This document shows positions 11,848-24,030 of a DNA stretch of 64,000 nucleotides, piece after piece. Within the stretch, counting starts at the first letter, position 1. Every line of letters starts with the position of its first letter. A program made the translations under genes and the position numbers. A model generated the notes under the pieces. That model was not told the origin of the DNA. It worked only from the letters and a program-made list of their open reading frames with translations, and did no database searches. Source of the DNA: Cryptomeria japonica. Taxonomy: Eukaryota > Streptophyta > Pinopsida > Cupressales > Cupressaceae. Location: assembly GCF_030272615.1 (NCBI RefSeq), contig NC_081412.1, positions 696,022,083 to 696,086,082 on the forward strand, read 5' to 3'.

Positions 11848-11872
11848 GGACCATGGTGCCACACCATGGTCC
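11848..11872. promoter_or_regulatory. Perfect 25-bp dyad in the putative U3
   Basis: The 11-base arms GGACCATGGTG (11848-11858) and CACCATGGTCC (11862-11872) flank a 3-base spacer and are exact inverse complements. The dyad sits about 110 bp upstream of the TATA box at 11984. A related half-site, GGACCGTGGTGCCACA, lies near 12468-12483. A protein-binding site is plausible but unproven. Confidence 0.5.
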
Positions 11873-11983
11873 CCCTCATTTTTGGGCCCCTTTAAACCAT
11901 TTTTCATATTTCAAATTTGAGAGGGAATTCCCTCTCCGTGTCGGCTCATGTCAAAAATTTAATCATTTTTCTCAATGATCAAG

Positions 11984-11990
11984 TATATAA
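11984..11990 (+). promoter_or_regulatory. Putative TATA box of the older LTR
   Basis: TATATAA followed by AGAGG, 344 bp after the proposed LTR start. It is the clearest core-promoter match in this LTR. Confidence 0.45.
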
Positions 11991-13199
11991 AGAGGATTTT
12001 CCCTCTCATTTGAACATCTATCACATCCATCAATTAGAAAGAGCACACACATGAGATCAAGCAATCAAGCATTCAAGAGAAATTGAGCATTTTCAGTCTT
12101 CCTTGAAGCCTTTGAGCAACAATAATGTCAATATCAAGCATTGAAGTGGAGATCTACATCCTATTTTATGAAACCCTAATTCCATGTGGAGGCAAGAAAA
12201 ACTTCACAAGGAGGTATAATCATTCAATTTTCAATCATAATTCAACATCTCCCTCAAAAGGAGATCTTTTCCTTTCAGTCATTTCAATTACATCTATTTT
12301 AATATCATGGTTAATTCCAAAACTGGGGTTTGACCTAAGGAAAGCCCCTATTCCCGACCTATTTCCCTTTCTTTCTGTGTGCAGGAAATATGTACAGACT
12401 TTACTTCTCAGAATAAGCTTCATTCAAAATGACAAATCAACCCTTTTCGATGCACAAAAATTTTGGAGGACCGTGGTGCCACATCCTAGTATCAACTTTT
12501 TAGGATCTTTTTCAAGGGTCAAATCCAACTTGGCTTATACTGGTCAATTCCAGGTGCTCAGGTCGATCCCACATCTGTAGCTCACGGTTTTCTCAGTTTT
12601 ACCTTCATTTTTAAGCACTTTACCCTAATTCAGCATTTCAACTTACAAAAGAGAGGAAAACCCCACAACAATTAATCAATCCATTCAGTATTCAATCCTT
12701 AATTTGAATCAAGTGGATTCCCTTCCCTCTTTTGAATGTAATGAGTTTTTAAGAAAAAATTATTTGGCGATTTCTCCCTTTTATGTTGCAAATTGCCAAA
12801 TCCAATTTTCACCATTACATTTAGAAACTTTGAAATTAGAATTTTCATAATTGGGATTTTAAAATTAGAAGTAGCTTAGAGTTGAAAAAAACTTTGGAAC
12901 TTGGCTGAGGGTCATTCCAAATAGTTTTCTTTTGCATTTTCATGTTAAATGTAGCTGGAAACAATCGATGGAAGATAGAAATTAGGTCGGATTGACAAAT
13001 CTTGTGAACAAGTGCCTCATTAAAAGGTGAATTCATGGACTTTAATGCAATTTCATGTTTCTTTCAGCTATTTTCATTCATGTGATGAATGTTTAATACT
13101 CTTTTCTCTGATTTAACTTCCTAAAACTGGAGAGAATTGTGTTTTCTTCTCATTGATCTAAGCATTTTAATGGTGGTTAGGGTGATCCCATAACACTAC

Positions 13200-13633
13200 T
13201 ATTGGTGTAAATAAATATTCATTTTGGATATTATTACACTTACTTAAGTTAACTTAGGATAATGAATCTTTTGAGACACTTAGGGAAATGTGCACATAGG
13301 GATAGAGCTTGTAGGAGAAATTCCACCTTTTGTGGTCTTATTTTGTTGTTACACTCCACATTTGGTGGGTCATCCACCTCTTGTGGAATATTATATTATT
13401 TCTCCTACCTACCCCTAGTATTTCTTACCTACCCTTGTTTCTCATTGAGCCACATGTCATATTTGTGTGCTCATACATCCATATGGCCTTGCCTATATAA
13501 GCAGGCTTCTATTCATTGTATTGGTTAATCCAGTTGATCATTTTGCATATTGATGAGAGTACAGTTTGTTCTTGTCATTCTATTGTCTCTTTTATGCTTT
13601 TCATTATGCCCTTAATCTTGGCAAAATCCTACA
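13200..13633 (+). repeat. Copia-B 5' LTR
   Basis: 434 bp, ending AAATCCTACA directly before the PBS. Its first bases are TATTGG where the 3' LTR has TGTTGG, a mutated terminus. It lacks 14 bases near 13265 that the 3' LTR keeps. The frame 13262-13528 is repeated in the other LTR (19481-19744) and is not a gene. Confidence 0.92.
13494..13500 (+). promoter_or_regulatory. Copia-B TATA box
   Basis: TATATAA within GCCTATATAAGCAGGC, conserved at 19710-19716 in the 3' LTR. It lies about 295 bp into the LTR, as expected for the U3/R border. Confidence 0.65.
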
Positions 13634-13645
13634 TGGTATCAGAGC
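13634..13645 (+). promoter_or_regulatory. Copia-B primer-binding site (initiator Met tRNA)
   Basis: TGGTATCAGAGC abuts the 5' LTR and matches the 3' end of initiator Met tRNA exactly over 12 bases. Confidence 0.93.
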
Positions 13646-15059
13646 TATTGGGGCTTCATTGATTGGTTTTTGGAGACATCGTAGAAGGCTTCTATTTTCT
13701 GATTTGGGGATCTTCATTTTTGGGGGGCATCATACAGCGATTTGGACATCACTGTTGAATCCGGGATGCCGTTTCCATAAATTTCAACTATATTTTGGTG
13801 AGAAATTTTTTTTTCCCCATTTTGGCTATTATTGTACGGATTTCAAAAAAAATTTATTTTTTTTCGGAAAAAAAAAAAATTTCTGAAAAATTTCGAAAAA
13901 AAAAAAAAAAAAAAATTTTAAAAAAGTTTTTTTGTGCTGTTTTTGGGGGGCTTACAAACCCCCCCCCCCCCCCCCGTGCACTCCGTACCTGTGTGTTGCA
14001 GGTGTTGCAGGTCCGGACCTGCCGCTGATGTCGCCACGCACAGGTACTCACTGCCGCTGCAGACTGCCGAGACCCATGCCGCTAAAGAGCTCCCGCCACC
14101 GGTTTCCCTCCCGCCAGCCGCTTTACCTGCATGCCACCGAGTCCTGTCCAAGCCGCTGGCCAAAGTTTTTCGGCAACCGCCTAGTAGGCTACCAGGACCC
14201 CGCCACGTAGTGCCACATCAGGTCTGTATGCCATGTCATCCACCACGTAGTGCCACATTAGATCCGTATGCCCTATCAGTCGTACTGCACAGTCATCTGC
14301 CCAGTCAGCAGTCCGTACAGTATGGACGACCAGTCAGCAGGGAGGCAAAGTTTTCACGACGGCCAGATGGTTGTCAAATTTAACACAGTGAATTGCTGAC
14401 ATCAGTGCCACATCAGCATTTTTTGAAAATTTTTTGACCCCTCTCTATTTAGCTTTTCAGTTTTGCAGTCCAACTTTGAAAGGCCATATCTTGCTCATTT
14501 TTGCTCCTTTTTTGGTGCAATTTTTTTTGAAATGGGCTAAAATTTCATGATCTTCGCAATGGTGTGGTTATTTTCTGATTTTGGTGCACAGGTTTTTCAG
14601 AATTTTCAGATTCTCTCAGATGTACCTATCCAATCCTCAATTCTACAACTTCAGAGGCCTCGTTTGAGCTCATACGACCTCCTTTTCAGGTGCCGTTTTT
14701 TTTTTAAAGTGTTTATTTTTTTGTCTACTTTCATAATCTATGATTAGATTTTAGAGCTTTTGAGTGGAAATTGTACTTTCAGATATTGGTCTTATTTGGC
14801 CTATTAGGTACTTGTAAATTGCTTGGATCTTAGTTAGATCTCTTGCATTATCAGTTTGAGACTCTTTTGGCCTTATTCAGGCAGTTGTAAAATTGTAATC
14901 AGAAGTCCACTTTGCCATTTTTTGCAAGTGGCCCATTGTATACGCACTACTTATAAAGTGCCAAATCATCACATTTGGGGGGGTTCTTTGATTGAGTGAA
15001 TTTGGGGGGGTGTCTTATGTGATTGTGCCTCTCTTTGTGGTCTTTCCATTTTTGTTGCA
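13646..15059 (+). other. Copia-B leader with homopolymers and a GC-rich block
   Basis: Untranslated leader of unusual length. It holds a 20-base A run (13896-13915), a 16-base C run (13960-13975) and a GC-rich block at about 13976-14370 that stands out from AT-rich surroundings. A 40-bp tandem duplication starts at 14203 and 14243 (both CCACGTAGTGCCACAT). The open frames in several registers here, such as 13934-14383, reflect GC-rich composition and show no family resemblance. From 14440 to 15059 it is T-rich with no gene. Confidence 0.6.
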
Positions 15060-18000
15060 ATGAGTCCTAATAAATTTCCACATTTAACTCCACATAATTA
15101 TGCATCATGGAAAATTAAAGTATGGAGTAAATTAATGGAAAAGGGTCTCACACACTACATAGATGGAACAATAACAACACCACCTGATCCTAAGGCTGAT
15201 CCAATTGCTCAATTAGAATGGCTCACAAAGAATTTCATGGCTCTTGGAACCTTACGCAAGTATGTATCAGATGACCTCATTTTTCACATTGAGAAGTGTA
15301 AAACAATCAAAGAGGCTTGGGATATGTTTCAGAAATTGTATGGACAAGTTGATGAAATCAGAGGCTATCAGATTGACAATGAGCTCACCATTTTAGATCC
15401 CAAGAGTTTTGATACAATCCAAGATTATGTCACCAAAGCAAATGAGCTAAGAGCAAAGCTTAAGGATTGTGGAATTGACAAAAAGGATGCTCAGTTGATA
15501 TTCAACTTGTTGGACAAGCTTGCACCAGAATATGCAGCATTTGTGTCTAGCTTCCAAACTCATCATTTGACAGTGGGGAGTTCTTATGTTATGCCTTCAT
15601 TTGATGCTTTCATAGAAATGTTAATATTGGAACAATCTAAGTTGTTGAACATGGAGTTTCTCAAGTCTTCAAAGTCCAAGGCTTTGGTGGCTAATCAAGG
15701 GAATCAAGGAAGTCAAGGCAAAGATTCCAACAAGAAGAAGAAGCACTCTAAGTCTAAGCCACACCAGGAAAAAGGACAATCATCCTTTCCATCACAAGGC
15801 AATTTTTCATCCTCTTCCAAGAAGGGGACACCACCTAAGAAGGATAAACCAACTTGTGCATATTACAAGAAGTATGGTCATGATGAGCATCGATGCCACA
15901 CAAAGAAAGTTGATGAGTTAGCCAATCTTCTTAAGAAAAACAACATCAACTTGCCATCTGCCTACACAAAGAAGGATTTATCTCCTTCCTCTTCCTCACA
16001 GTCTAAGGGAAAAGGGAAAGCATTTGTGGGTACAACAGGTTCTTCACAGCAGTGGATACTTGACTCGGGTGCCTCATATCACATGGGTTCTACAAAGGAG
16101 TAGTTTTCTTCATTGGAGCCATCTAAGGTACCTCACATTTACATAGGTGATGACACACAAGTAGAGGTTGAAGGGAAAGGTTCAGTTGACATGGATGATG
16201 GAACATTTAAGAATGTTCTCTATGTTCCTAACTTGTCTACCAACCTTCTCTCCATCTACCAAATCACTCACTATGGGAATGGGAAAAAGGTTGAGTTTAC
16301 ACCAGATTTAGTTGTGGTAAAGAAACTTGATGATGATGCCTTGGTAGCAGTGGGACAAGTCAATGACAACTCAAGGCTTTATTCATTCTCCCACTTTGTG
16401 CCAAGTTCACCTTCTAGGGCCTTGCTTACTCATTCAAATTCAGAAAGTAAGCTATGGCATGAGTGGTTTGGTCACCTCAACTACCACTATCTTTAGCGGC
16501 TAAGCACTAAAGACATGGTCACAAGTCTACCTCGAATCAATTTTTTAGAGGGTGTATGTTCAGGTTGTTCCATGGGCAAGCATCCCGAAGAGAAGTTTGA
16601 TAAGAGGAAAGCTTGGAGAGCTTTGGAAGTTCTTCAACTTGTTCATAGCGATGTAGCAGGTCCATTTCCAACACCTTCATTTAGTAAGGCCCGCTATGTT
16701 CTCACCTTCATTGATGACTACTCCCGCTTCACTTGGGTCTACTTTCTTATTCATAAGAGTGAAGTATTTGATAGATTTCAGGACTTCAAGACTCGTGTGG
16801 AAAAGCAATCAGGGAAAGTGGTCAAGATTCTTCGCACAGATAATGGAAGGGAATATGTGAACAAAAGACTTGAGGATTTTTGTACATTTGAGGGGATTGA
16901 TCTTCAGCATTCTGTAGCATACACTCCACAGTAGAACGGGGTTGCAGAATGCAAGAATAGAACTCTCAAAGAAATGGCTAGCTGTATGATACATGCATGT
17001 TCTCTTGATCCCGCCTTTTGGGCAGAGGCTATCAGTTGTGCCACACACATCCAAAATCAGGTTCCTCACAAAGCTTTGCAAGGTATTACTCCTTTTGAGG
17101 CTTGGGCTGGTAGGAAACTGATTGTGAGACATTTCAAAGTCTTTGGGTGTCCAGCATGGGCTCGCATACCTTCGTAGAAATGCAAGGCATTGGAACCTCA
17201 GAGTCGGCCTTGCATATTTGTTGGATATCCTAAGGGTGTTAAGACATACAGATTGATGGATCCAGAGACACATGAGGTATTCATTGAGAGGAGTGGTCAC
17301 TTTGAGGAAATCTCTCCTAGCTTAGCCTCTCTACCTCCTCCACCTTCCTCCATTGTGGATAGTGATGTTAGTGATTTAGATGATGAGACTCCTTCAACTC
17401 TGACTCGCAGGGTTACACCTCCGCAGGGTCCACTTGCAGTTGAGGAGCCTCATTCTCCACCTCCACCTAGACCTCGTTGGCCTCGATAGACACTTGAGTC
17501 TGCGGGTTCTCTTGTTGGGGATCCTTCAGATACACAGAGAACTCGATCACAACATCAGGATCTTCCACATGCATTCATTGCTACTGCTTCTGATCCACAG
17601 ACATTTAGGGAAGCATCAGGGGTTCCTGAGTGGGACCAAGCTATGGAGGAGGAGTATAGTTCCTTGATGAGGAACAACACATGGGATCTAGTCCATCTCC
17701 CTAAGGGGAGAAAGATGGTTCAATGTAAGTGGATCTATCGGACCAAGTTTGCAGCGGATGGTAGTGTGGATAAGTATAAGGCTTGGCTTGTTGCGAAAGG
17801 TTTCTCGCAGGTTGTAGGTGTTGACTATACTGAGACCTTTGCACCCGTAGCCAAGATGAACTCCGTTCGTTTGACACTTACTATTGCTGTAGCTCATGGT
17901 TGGGTTGTACATCAGATGGATGTGAAGAGTGCTTTTCTTCATGGTGATCTTGATGAGGAGATTTATATGGAGCAACCATAGGGTTTCATCCAGGATACTT

Positions 18001-19130
18001 CCTTGGTTTGCAGACTAAAGAAATCTCTCTATGGCCTTAAGCAGGCCCCCAGGGCTTGGTACGCCAAGATGGATTCCTTTCTTCTCTCCGTAGGGTTCAC
18101 CAGGTATCATTCCGATCCAAATGTCTACATTTTGTGACAGGATGACTCTCACTTGATACTTGTGCTCTATGTTGATGACTTGATCATTACAGGGAGTACT
18201 TCATCCATCATTAGCAGGGTCAAATCTGCTTTGCATGATAGATTTGCTATGACTAACTTGGGTCTTTTGCACTACTTTCTCGGGATAGAGATTTCACAGT
18301 CACCTTCTGGGATTACACTATCACAGCCCAAGTATGCTCTTGATCTACTTGCATGCTTTCATATGGTTGATTGTAAGCCTTCTCTGACTCCCTTTCTTTC
18401 AGGAGTCAAGCTTGAGGCTCAGTGTTCTTCTCCACCAGTTGATGCCACTTTGTATCGTCAGCTTGTGGGTAGTCTCATCTACTTGACTCATACACGCCCT
18501 GATATTTCATTTGCAGTTGGCATGGTTTACCGCTTCATGCAGGAACCACATGAGCTTCATTGGAAAGCCACCAAACACATCCTTCATTACATCCAGGGTA
18601 CACATCACTATGGGATTCACTATGCAGTAGGCACAGGACTTCGCTTGGTTGGTTACACAAACTCCGATTGGGCTAGTGATCTTGATGATCGTAAGTCTAC
18701 TTCTGGTTACAGTTTTCACCTTGGTTCGGGCCCCATTTGTTGGCAGAGCAAGAAGCAACATGCTATTGCTCTCTCTTCGACTGAGGCTGAGTATCGAGAC
18801 ACTGTTAACGCAACGACTGAGACCATTTGGCTCCAGCAGATTCTCATAGAGTTTGGATTCACCACTCCACAGCTGATAGCTCTACATTGCGACAATCAGA
18901 GTGCTATTGCAATCTTGAAGAACCCAGTCCAGCACTAGCGGACCAAGCACATCGAGATTCATATGCACTATATCCGAGAGCTCATATAGGAGTAGGTCAT
19001 TGATTTGCAGTATTGTCCTACAGCAGAGCAGGTTGTTGACATATTCACCAAACCTTTCACCAAGAGTAAGTTCCAGCAGTTGCAAGCTCTCTTGGGGGTG
19101 CGGGATGTGTCATTAGGGGGGGTCAGCTGA
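15060..19130 (+). pseudogene. gag-pol: Copia-B gag-pol polyprotein, one frame interrupted mainly by TAG codons
   Basis: A single reading frame runs 1356 codons from the ATG at 15060 (MSPNKFPHLTPHNYASWKIK) to TGA at 19128-19130. Domain order: UBN2-type Gag (residues about 1-250); a zinc knuckle whose second Cys is Tyr (CAYYKKYGHDEHRC, about 269-282); protease WILDSGAS (about 332); GAG-pre-integrase (WHEWFGHLNY); integrase with all three acids readable (HSDVAGP, RTDNGREY, NGVAECKNRT); reverse transcriptase ([18 protein letters not shown], then YVDDLIITG near 18167); RNase H (SDWASDLDDRKSTSGYS, STEAEY, CDNQSAIAI). In-frame stops are at 16101, 16494, 16932, 17175, 17487, 17979, 18135, 18936, 18987 and 18993. 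Nine are TAG, at least one sitting where the family has Gln (PQ-stop-NGVAE). No frameshift is needed, so decay is recent. Confidence 0.93.
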
Positions 19131-19390
19131 CTTCTCCTTCCTCTCTTATGGGGGGAACTTTTTCCTCTTTGAGGTTTTATCCTTCTTCTTTGAGAGTCTT
19201 TTGTACATTCATCTCTCTTTTGAGGGGGAGTTTTTTTTCCCACTAGGTTTTCTCCCTTTCTCCATTTGTGAGAGATTCCATTGCATAGTTTTGCTTGCAT
19301 TTGCATATTGTACATGGGTACCTATCATGGCCTAGTAGCTGGGACCCATCTTGCATTGTTGACTTGAGTCTTCATTCCCCTAAGTTGCAC

Positions 19391-19401
19391 TTAAGGGAGG
19401 G
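19391..19401 (+). promoter_or_regulatory. Copia-B polypurine tract
   Basis: TTAAGGGAGGG lies immediately before TGTTGG of the 3' LTR. Other purine runs between the pol stop and the LTR (near 19149 and 19222) could be secondary tracts. Nothing else is seen in 19131-19390. Confidence 0.75.
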
Positions 19402-19849
19402 TGTTGGTGTAAATAAATATTCATTTTGGATATTATTACACTTACTTAAGTTAACTTAGGATAATGCATCTCTTCGTAATTTGGATTTGAGACACTTAGG
19501 GAAGTGTGCACATAGGGATAGAGCTTGTAGGAGAAATTCCACCTTTTGTGGTCTTATTTTGCTATTACACTCCACATTCGGTGGGTCATCCACCTCTTGT
19601 GGAATATTATATTATTTCTCCTACCTACCCCTAGTATTTCTTACCTATCCTTGTTTCTCATTGAGCCACATGTCATATTTGCATGCTCATACATCCATAT
19701 GGCCTTGCCTATATAAGCAGGCCTCTATTCATTGTATTGGTTAATCCAGTTGATCATTTTGCATATTGATGAGAATATAGTTTGTTCTTGTCATTCTATT
19801 GTCTCTTTTATGCTTTTCATTGTGCCCTTGATCTTGGCAAAATCCTACA
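19402..19849 (+). repeat. Copia-B 3' LTR
   Basis: 448 bp, TGTTGG to CCTACA, repeating 13200-13633. It keeps the intact TG terminus and 14 bases missing from the left copy. The target duplicate ACTAG follows. Confidence 0.92.
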
Positions 19850-21480
19850 ACTAGGTTACACTTTTTGGCCAAACTTGACACTAAAATTAGTATTTTGCAC
19901 CATATCTTTATTTTCGAACACTTATAGAAGCTAAACCATTAAGAATTTGAAGATGACGTAAACTAGTGATTTGTGAGTTTTTTTAGATAGATTCTAAATA
20001 TTTTTTTTTTTAAATAATTAGAAATGAATTCTCCATATTGTTGTACAACTTTTAATAACTTAATATTTACAATAATCAACATTTTTCAGGAGTGACATTT
20101 ATTTTGTAATGCATAACATTTTTTATAGCAAGAAGGAAATTCTAATGTTCAAAATATAGATTTGTCACACAAATATCTAGTGCATGGATATTTTTCCATA
20201 TTTTTTTGTTACATATATTGATTTTAGTTAATTTTTAAAGTTAATGTAATTATAATTTGGACAGAGGTGTACTCCGTAATGCATAACGTTTTTGAATTAA
20301 CTTATTTTTGTGTTGAAATGAGGATATCAATACCTAGGGAAAAGAGAATTTTTAGAATTTTTATTATCTATTTTTCAAAATTTCCACAAGTGTGAAACAC
20401 AATCCTTAATGTTTGATGAAAAATCTACATTTGTAAGAAATTAAATATAAATATATATTAATGAAATTAAATATATTTAAAGTTATACTATTTGGAAAGC
20501 TTATAATAAGGACTTACATTAAAAAAAACTTTTAAATGAATTCATATGAACCTCCAAAACCTAATGTAAAAGTGGTTTTTTATCACCATTTTGATAGGTG
20601 CAAAGGAGACTCCACTACATGTATGATTTAAGAGTAGAGAGGTTATATCCAAGCGATTTTGATCTAAGAGGCTTTGATCTAACTCTCTTAAATTAGTTAC
20701 TTCAAATGGGACCTGTCAAGGCTTGAATCATTATATTTTCTAAAAAATGTATGATTTCAGCAAAAATCAGGATGTACCAAAAATTATAACCCTGTATTGT
20801 GGGATCACCTATTAATGCTAATGCAAATATGGTTTAGAAATTTTAACCTCTAAAATTGGCTTTGTTATTGTGTTTAATTGTTGATTTGCATGCTAATGTA
20901 TGAGTTTTGTTCTGAAATCCTCCAGGCTTAGTTGATATTGTTAGATGAAATGAATGTTTCAAATCTTTATCATTTTCTTGCATTCCCTTTCTCTTTTGTT
21001 CTTTCTTTCTAGATGGTTAGTTTAGATTTAGTTTTAGTTTCATAACCTATGTAGATAAATCAAAAACATTTGAATCAACAGGCCCCTTAATAGGTACAAC
21101 TACGTCAACCAAGTTAACCAACACCGTCGTGGCCCAACTACAGAGACCTTGGAACTATCAGTCTTTCAAGATTGATTTCTTTTTAGGAGAGGTCGTATGT
21201 GCATTCATGTTCTACCTGCCTATTGGTGAGTGTGTCAAAAACACCCATCAATAGAACTAGCACTAGAAGGAGGGCGAGGTAACATTTTTTGAGTTATTTG
21301 CTTAAGTTATTTTTTGAGTGAGTTAAGTCTTGGGAAATCTTGGCTCTGATGGGTAGTCCTTGGTGCATATCTAGGGTTGTTCTTCCAATCCCTCATCATA
21401 TGTACAATGGAATTCCTATGTTCTATCCAGAAAATGGATAAAGTGCTTCAAGCCACGTAAGTGCTTTGAAGAATTATGTT
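19850..21480 (+). other. AT-rich continuation of the older gypsy-like LTR or leader
   Basis: Contiguous with 13199 before Copia-B inserted. It is strongly AT-rich, with no open frame of note and no clear tandem repeat. The right border of the older LTR and its PBS should fall here but I cannot place them. Confidence 0.35.
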
Positions 21481-24030
21481 GAAATTCTTTAGAATGTGTC
21501 ACATGATATCATTTGCAACATGTTTGCAAGTATTCTTCAAGGTTAAACATCGCACTAGTATGCAAATCTCCATCCTAGATTAATTTGTTCTTTGTGGGAG
21601 TTGGAATTTTCAAGTTCTTGTGTCAGTATGATCTAGTAATGAACACACAAGATGTTTTAATTTAGTTTTTAAAAGTTAAAAGAAATTTTGCTGAAACTAT
21701 TTCTCAATTTAATCACAAATTTCTTTTAGTGTATCAGAGACTTCAATCTACACACATGAGCATCAACACTTATTTCTTAAAAGAACACTATCTTTGGTGT
21801 ATTGGTCCCACATTTCCAGAAAAAGTGAGAAGTTTAGGTGAAGTAAATGATGTTAATCAAGCAATTAGCATAGCCTTGATGTTATGACAATCTGGATTTG
21901 ATGCACCAAATGACCATTATGATGAATTCAATGACCGGGTGATAGAGAATTGTTGATATGCATGGGCTTCTGACATGATATGCACCATGCCTATCCAACA
22001 TCAATAACATGAAAACTTCAATGTTTTAAATTTGCTTGACGTAAATTCAACCAACATGATGAATAAACTTAGTTATGATCAACAAATGTAAATTCCAAAT
22101 CCGAATGACAATGTTTCATCTTCTTGTGAGAATCCAACTATTGCAACCTCCTTTTTTATCATGATTCATGAAGTAAAGTAGAAAATTATATTGAAATTAC
22201 AGTTGCAAAAACAAGAGTATAGCCATGTCAACCCAAATGGCTAAGTCAAAATGAAGATAAGGCAGTTGTAAATATTAATAATGAGAATAAAATCAAGTTT
22301 GCAAGTGATTCAATAACCACTTTTGAGAGAGATTTTGAAAAAGTTGAAGTTGCCACAACACTGCCCCAAAATTTCCACAATGGAGAATCAACAAGTGGAG
22401 AGTTTTATATGCATTGTCAAGGTGAATTTCATGATGATCAACTGCATTATGAAAGTGTGTACTTCTAGTTTTTGGTTGGATACCCCACTTGCACAAAGAT
22501 ATTTGAATGAAAGGTTAAGAGAGTTGGGTGTCTCTAAGTCTCTGGTGGGTTTTGCATTCGTAGATGGATGTAGAATACATTGCACAACAAGCATTATGAG
22601 ATTAATTATTGTGTTTTATTTGAGATATTTTATAAATTTTTGAAACACATGATTAAATTTGAGTATGTAATCACTCCCTTAGAAGATCATTGGGACCTTG
22701 AGTTGACGAATGAGTTGAGAGAACAAATCTTACTACTCAAGGTACAAGAGGATTCACAACCATTCACTCATGAAGGAAAGTTAATTGATGAATGCCAACA
22801 TGGTGGAGAACTTATGACAAGTATGAATGAAGTTGGTAAGTTAGTGTTTATGCCTTCCTCTATTGATGAACATGAGAGAGGTATTTAACTAATTTCACTA
22901 TGTGATAACAATTTGTTGATTTGTGTTTGGATTCGTTAAATAAAGAAGATGGGCTAATGACTAGTCTCTCATGTTTGGAGAGTAGTAATACTAATTTATG
23001 CATTGATTTTGTGAGTAATGGGACTAATATTACAAAATATTATGAAGTTGAAAAGGTGAATGATGACTACATTTGCATTGATGGGAGTAATGAGTTTGAA
23101 ATCAACCACATAGCTGATGATAACATGAATCTTTCCCTCAAATTCCAAAACCATGACGATCCAAGTAAGTGGAATGACAATGATCAGAAGGAAACCAACA
23201 TGTTCGTTGATGAATTTATAGATGATCTTTTCCCACACTTCAATGATGACTTAGTGAATCAACCTCTTGACACAAATGAAGCAATGGATATAAAAAACTC
23301 CTTGTCGAATGTTTGGATCAGATTTATATCAGCCATGAGGGTCAATTGGAAGCTATGATAATTGTTGATGAAACTTTTTATGTACATGAGACTAACTCTT
23401 TGTTGTGGAAAATTGTTTGTGACAGGGTCAAGGTTAATCAAATGCAAGAAGACCAAGAGTATTCATGTGAGAGGATATAAAAAATGAAGCTATCTAGGAA
23501 AGCTCATCAGTGGGAATTCAAGGAGTGTCTCTCTAAATCTGATTCCAATGAAGTTTCAAGAGAATTTTCTTACTTACCACTTGTTAATCATTGTGAATTT
23601 AATGATGAAAGGATTGATGCTAATCTCTTTATCTTTGTTGATCACGTGTAGAAAATTGATGGAGAGATCAATGTGATGCACGAAGAGGAGAATCTCTAAG
23701 CCCTTCAAGATGAAAGTAAAGGTTGTATTCAGCCCATAGTGGAAGATGAAGTAAGGAGAATGAAGAACCTTGTAGCAAATCTAAGTGCAAAAATGAACAA
23801 TCCAAGATACTCTAGTAATATGAAAGATTTTTCAATACACGATTCATGTAGAATTCATCTTTTGAATTCGCACCCAAAGGATGACAAGTTGTACCTCAAG
23901 CTAGAACCTCATAGTGATGAAGTCACTATGCAAGAGCATGCTCCTACAATGCAATCAAATCAGGTGGTTTCCTTCCTTTTCCTCCACGTGTTGATAACTT
24001 TGTGTTTGAAAACAATGCAAGGGAAATAAA
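21480..24030 (+). pseudogene. Degenerate Ty3/gypsy gag-like region
   Basis: Reading across frames on the plus strand gives a decayed protein. Around 21660-21900 a segment with FNHKFLLVYQRLQS, then FPEKVRSLGEV, then QAISIALML resembles the capsid part of plant gypsy Gag. Further on, frames at 22580-22888, 22921-23358 and 23739-24029 give acidic hydrophilic protein without a domain I recognise; a heptad-like segment lies at 23739-23820. Stops and shifts are many. I see no protease, reverse transcriptase or integrase afterwards, so the element is deleted or non-autonomous. The gag call rests on general resemblance only. It could be the body of the LTR that starts at 11641. Confidence 0.4.

Larger units (their letters stand above)
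11641..13199 (+). repeat. Older LTR of a Ty3/gypsy-like element (left part, split by Copia-B)
   Basis: The sequence beginning TGTAGCATCCTAAAATTTC resembles the start of plant gypsy LTRs. About 340 bp in there is a TATATAA box followed by a leader-like region, which fits U3/R organisation. Copia-B interrupts it at 13200 and it resumes at 19850. The right border is not seen, nor is a second copy in the window. The open frame 12125-12580 lies downstream of the TATA box but has no family resemblance and is probably chance. A degenerate gag-like region at 21480-24030 could be the body of this element. Confidence 0.45.
13200..19849 (+). mobile_element. Copia-B: full-length Ty1/copia element, youngest-looking in the window
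   Basis: This 6.65 kb element has LTRs at 13200-13633 and 19402-19849, a PBS at 13634, a 1.4 kb leader, one gag-pol frame (15060-19130) and a PPT at 19391-19401. The flanking pentamers ACTAC (13195-13199) and ACTAG (19850-19854) are a target duplication with one mismatch. By eye the LTRs differ at roughly 16 positions in about 430, plus one 14-base indel, much less than the Copia-A LTRs. It lies inside the older LTR at 11641 and so is the later insertion. All enzymatic domains can be read in one frame, but about ten in-frame stops make it non-coding as it stands. Confidence 0.93.

Noticed and set aside
12125-12580. 151-codon plus-strand frame downstream of a TATA box
   Set aside because: Lies in LTR/leader-type sequence, has no domain or compositional sign of coding, and overlaps an equally open minus frame.
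13934-14383. 149-codon Pro/Cys-rich frame in the Copia-B leader
   Set aside because: GC-rich DNA leaves several frames open on both strands; it starts in a G/C homopolymer region and has no motif.
15060-19130. TAG read as sense codon or programmed readthrough in Copia-B
   Set aside because: Nine sites spread over all domains in one element; single-element decay by C-to-T change is simpler.
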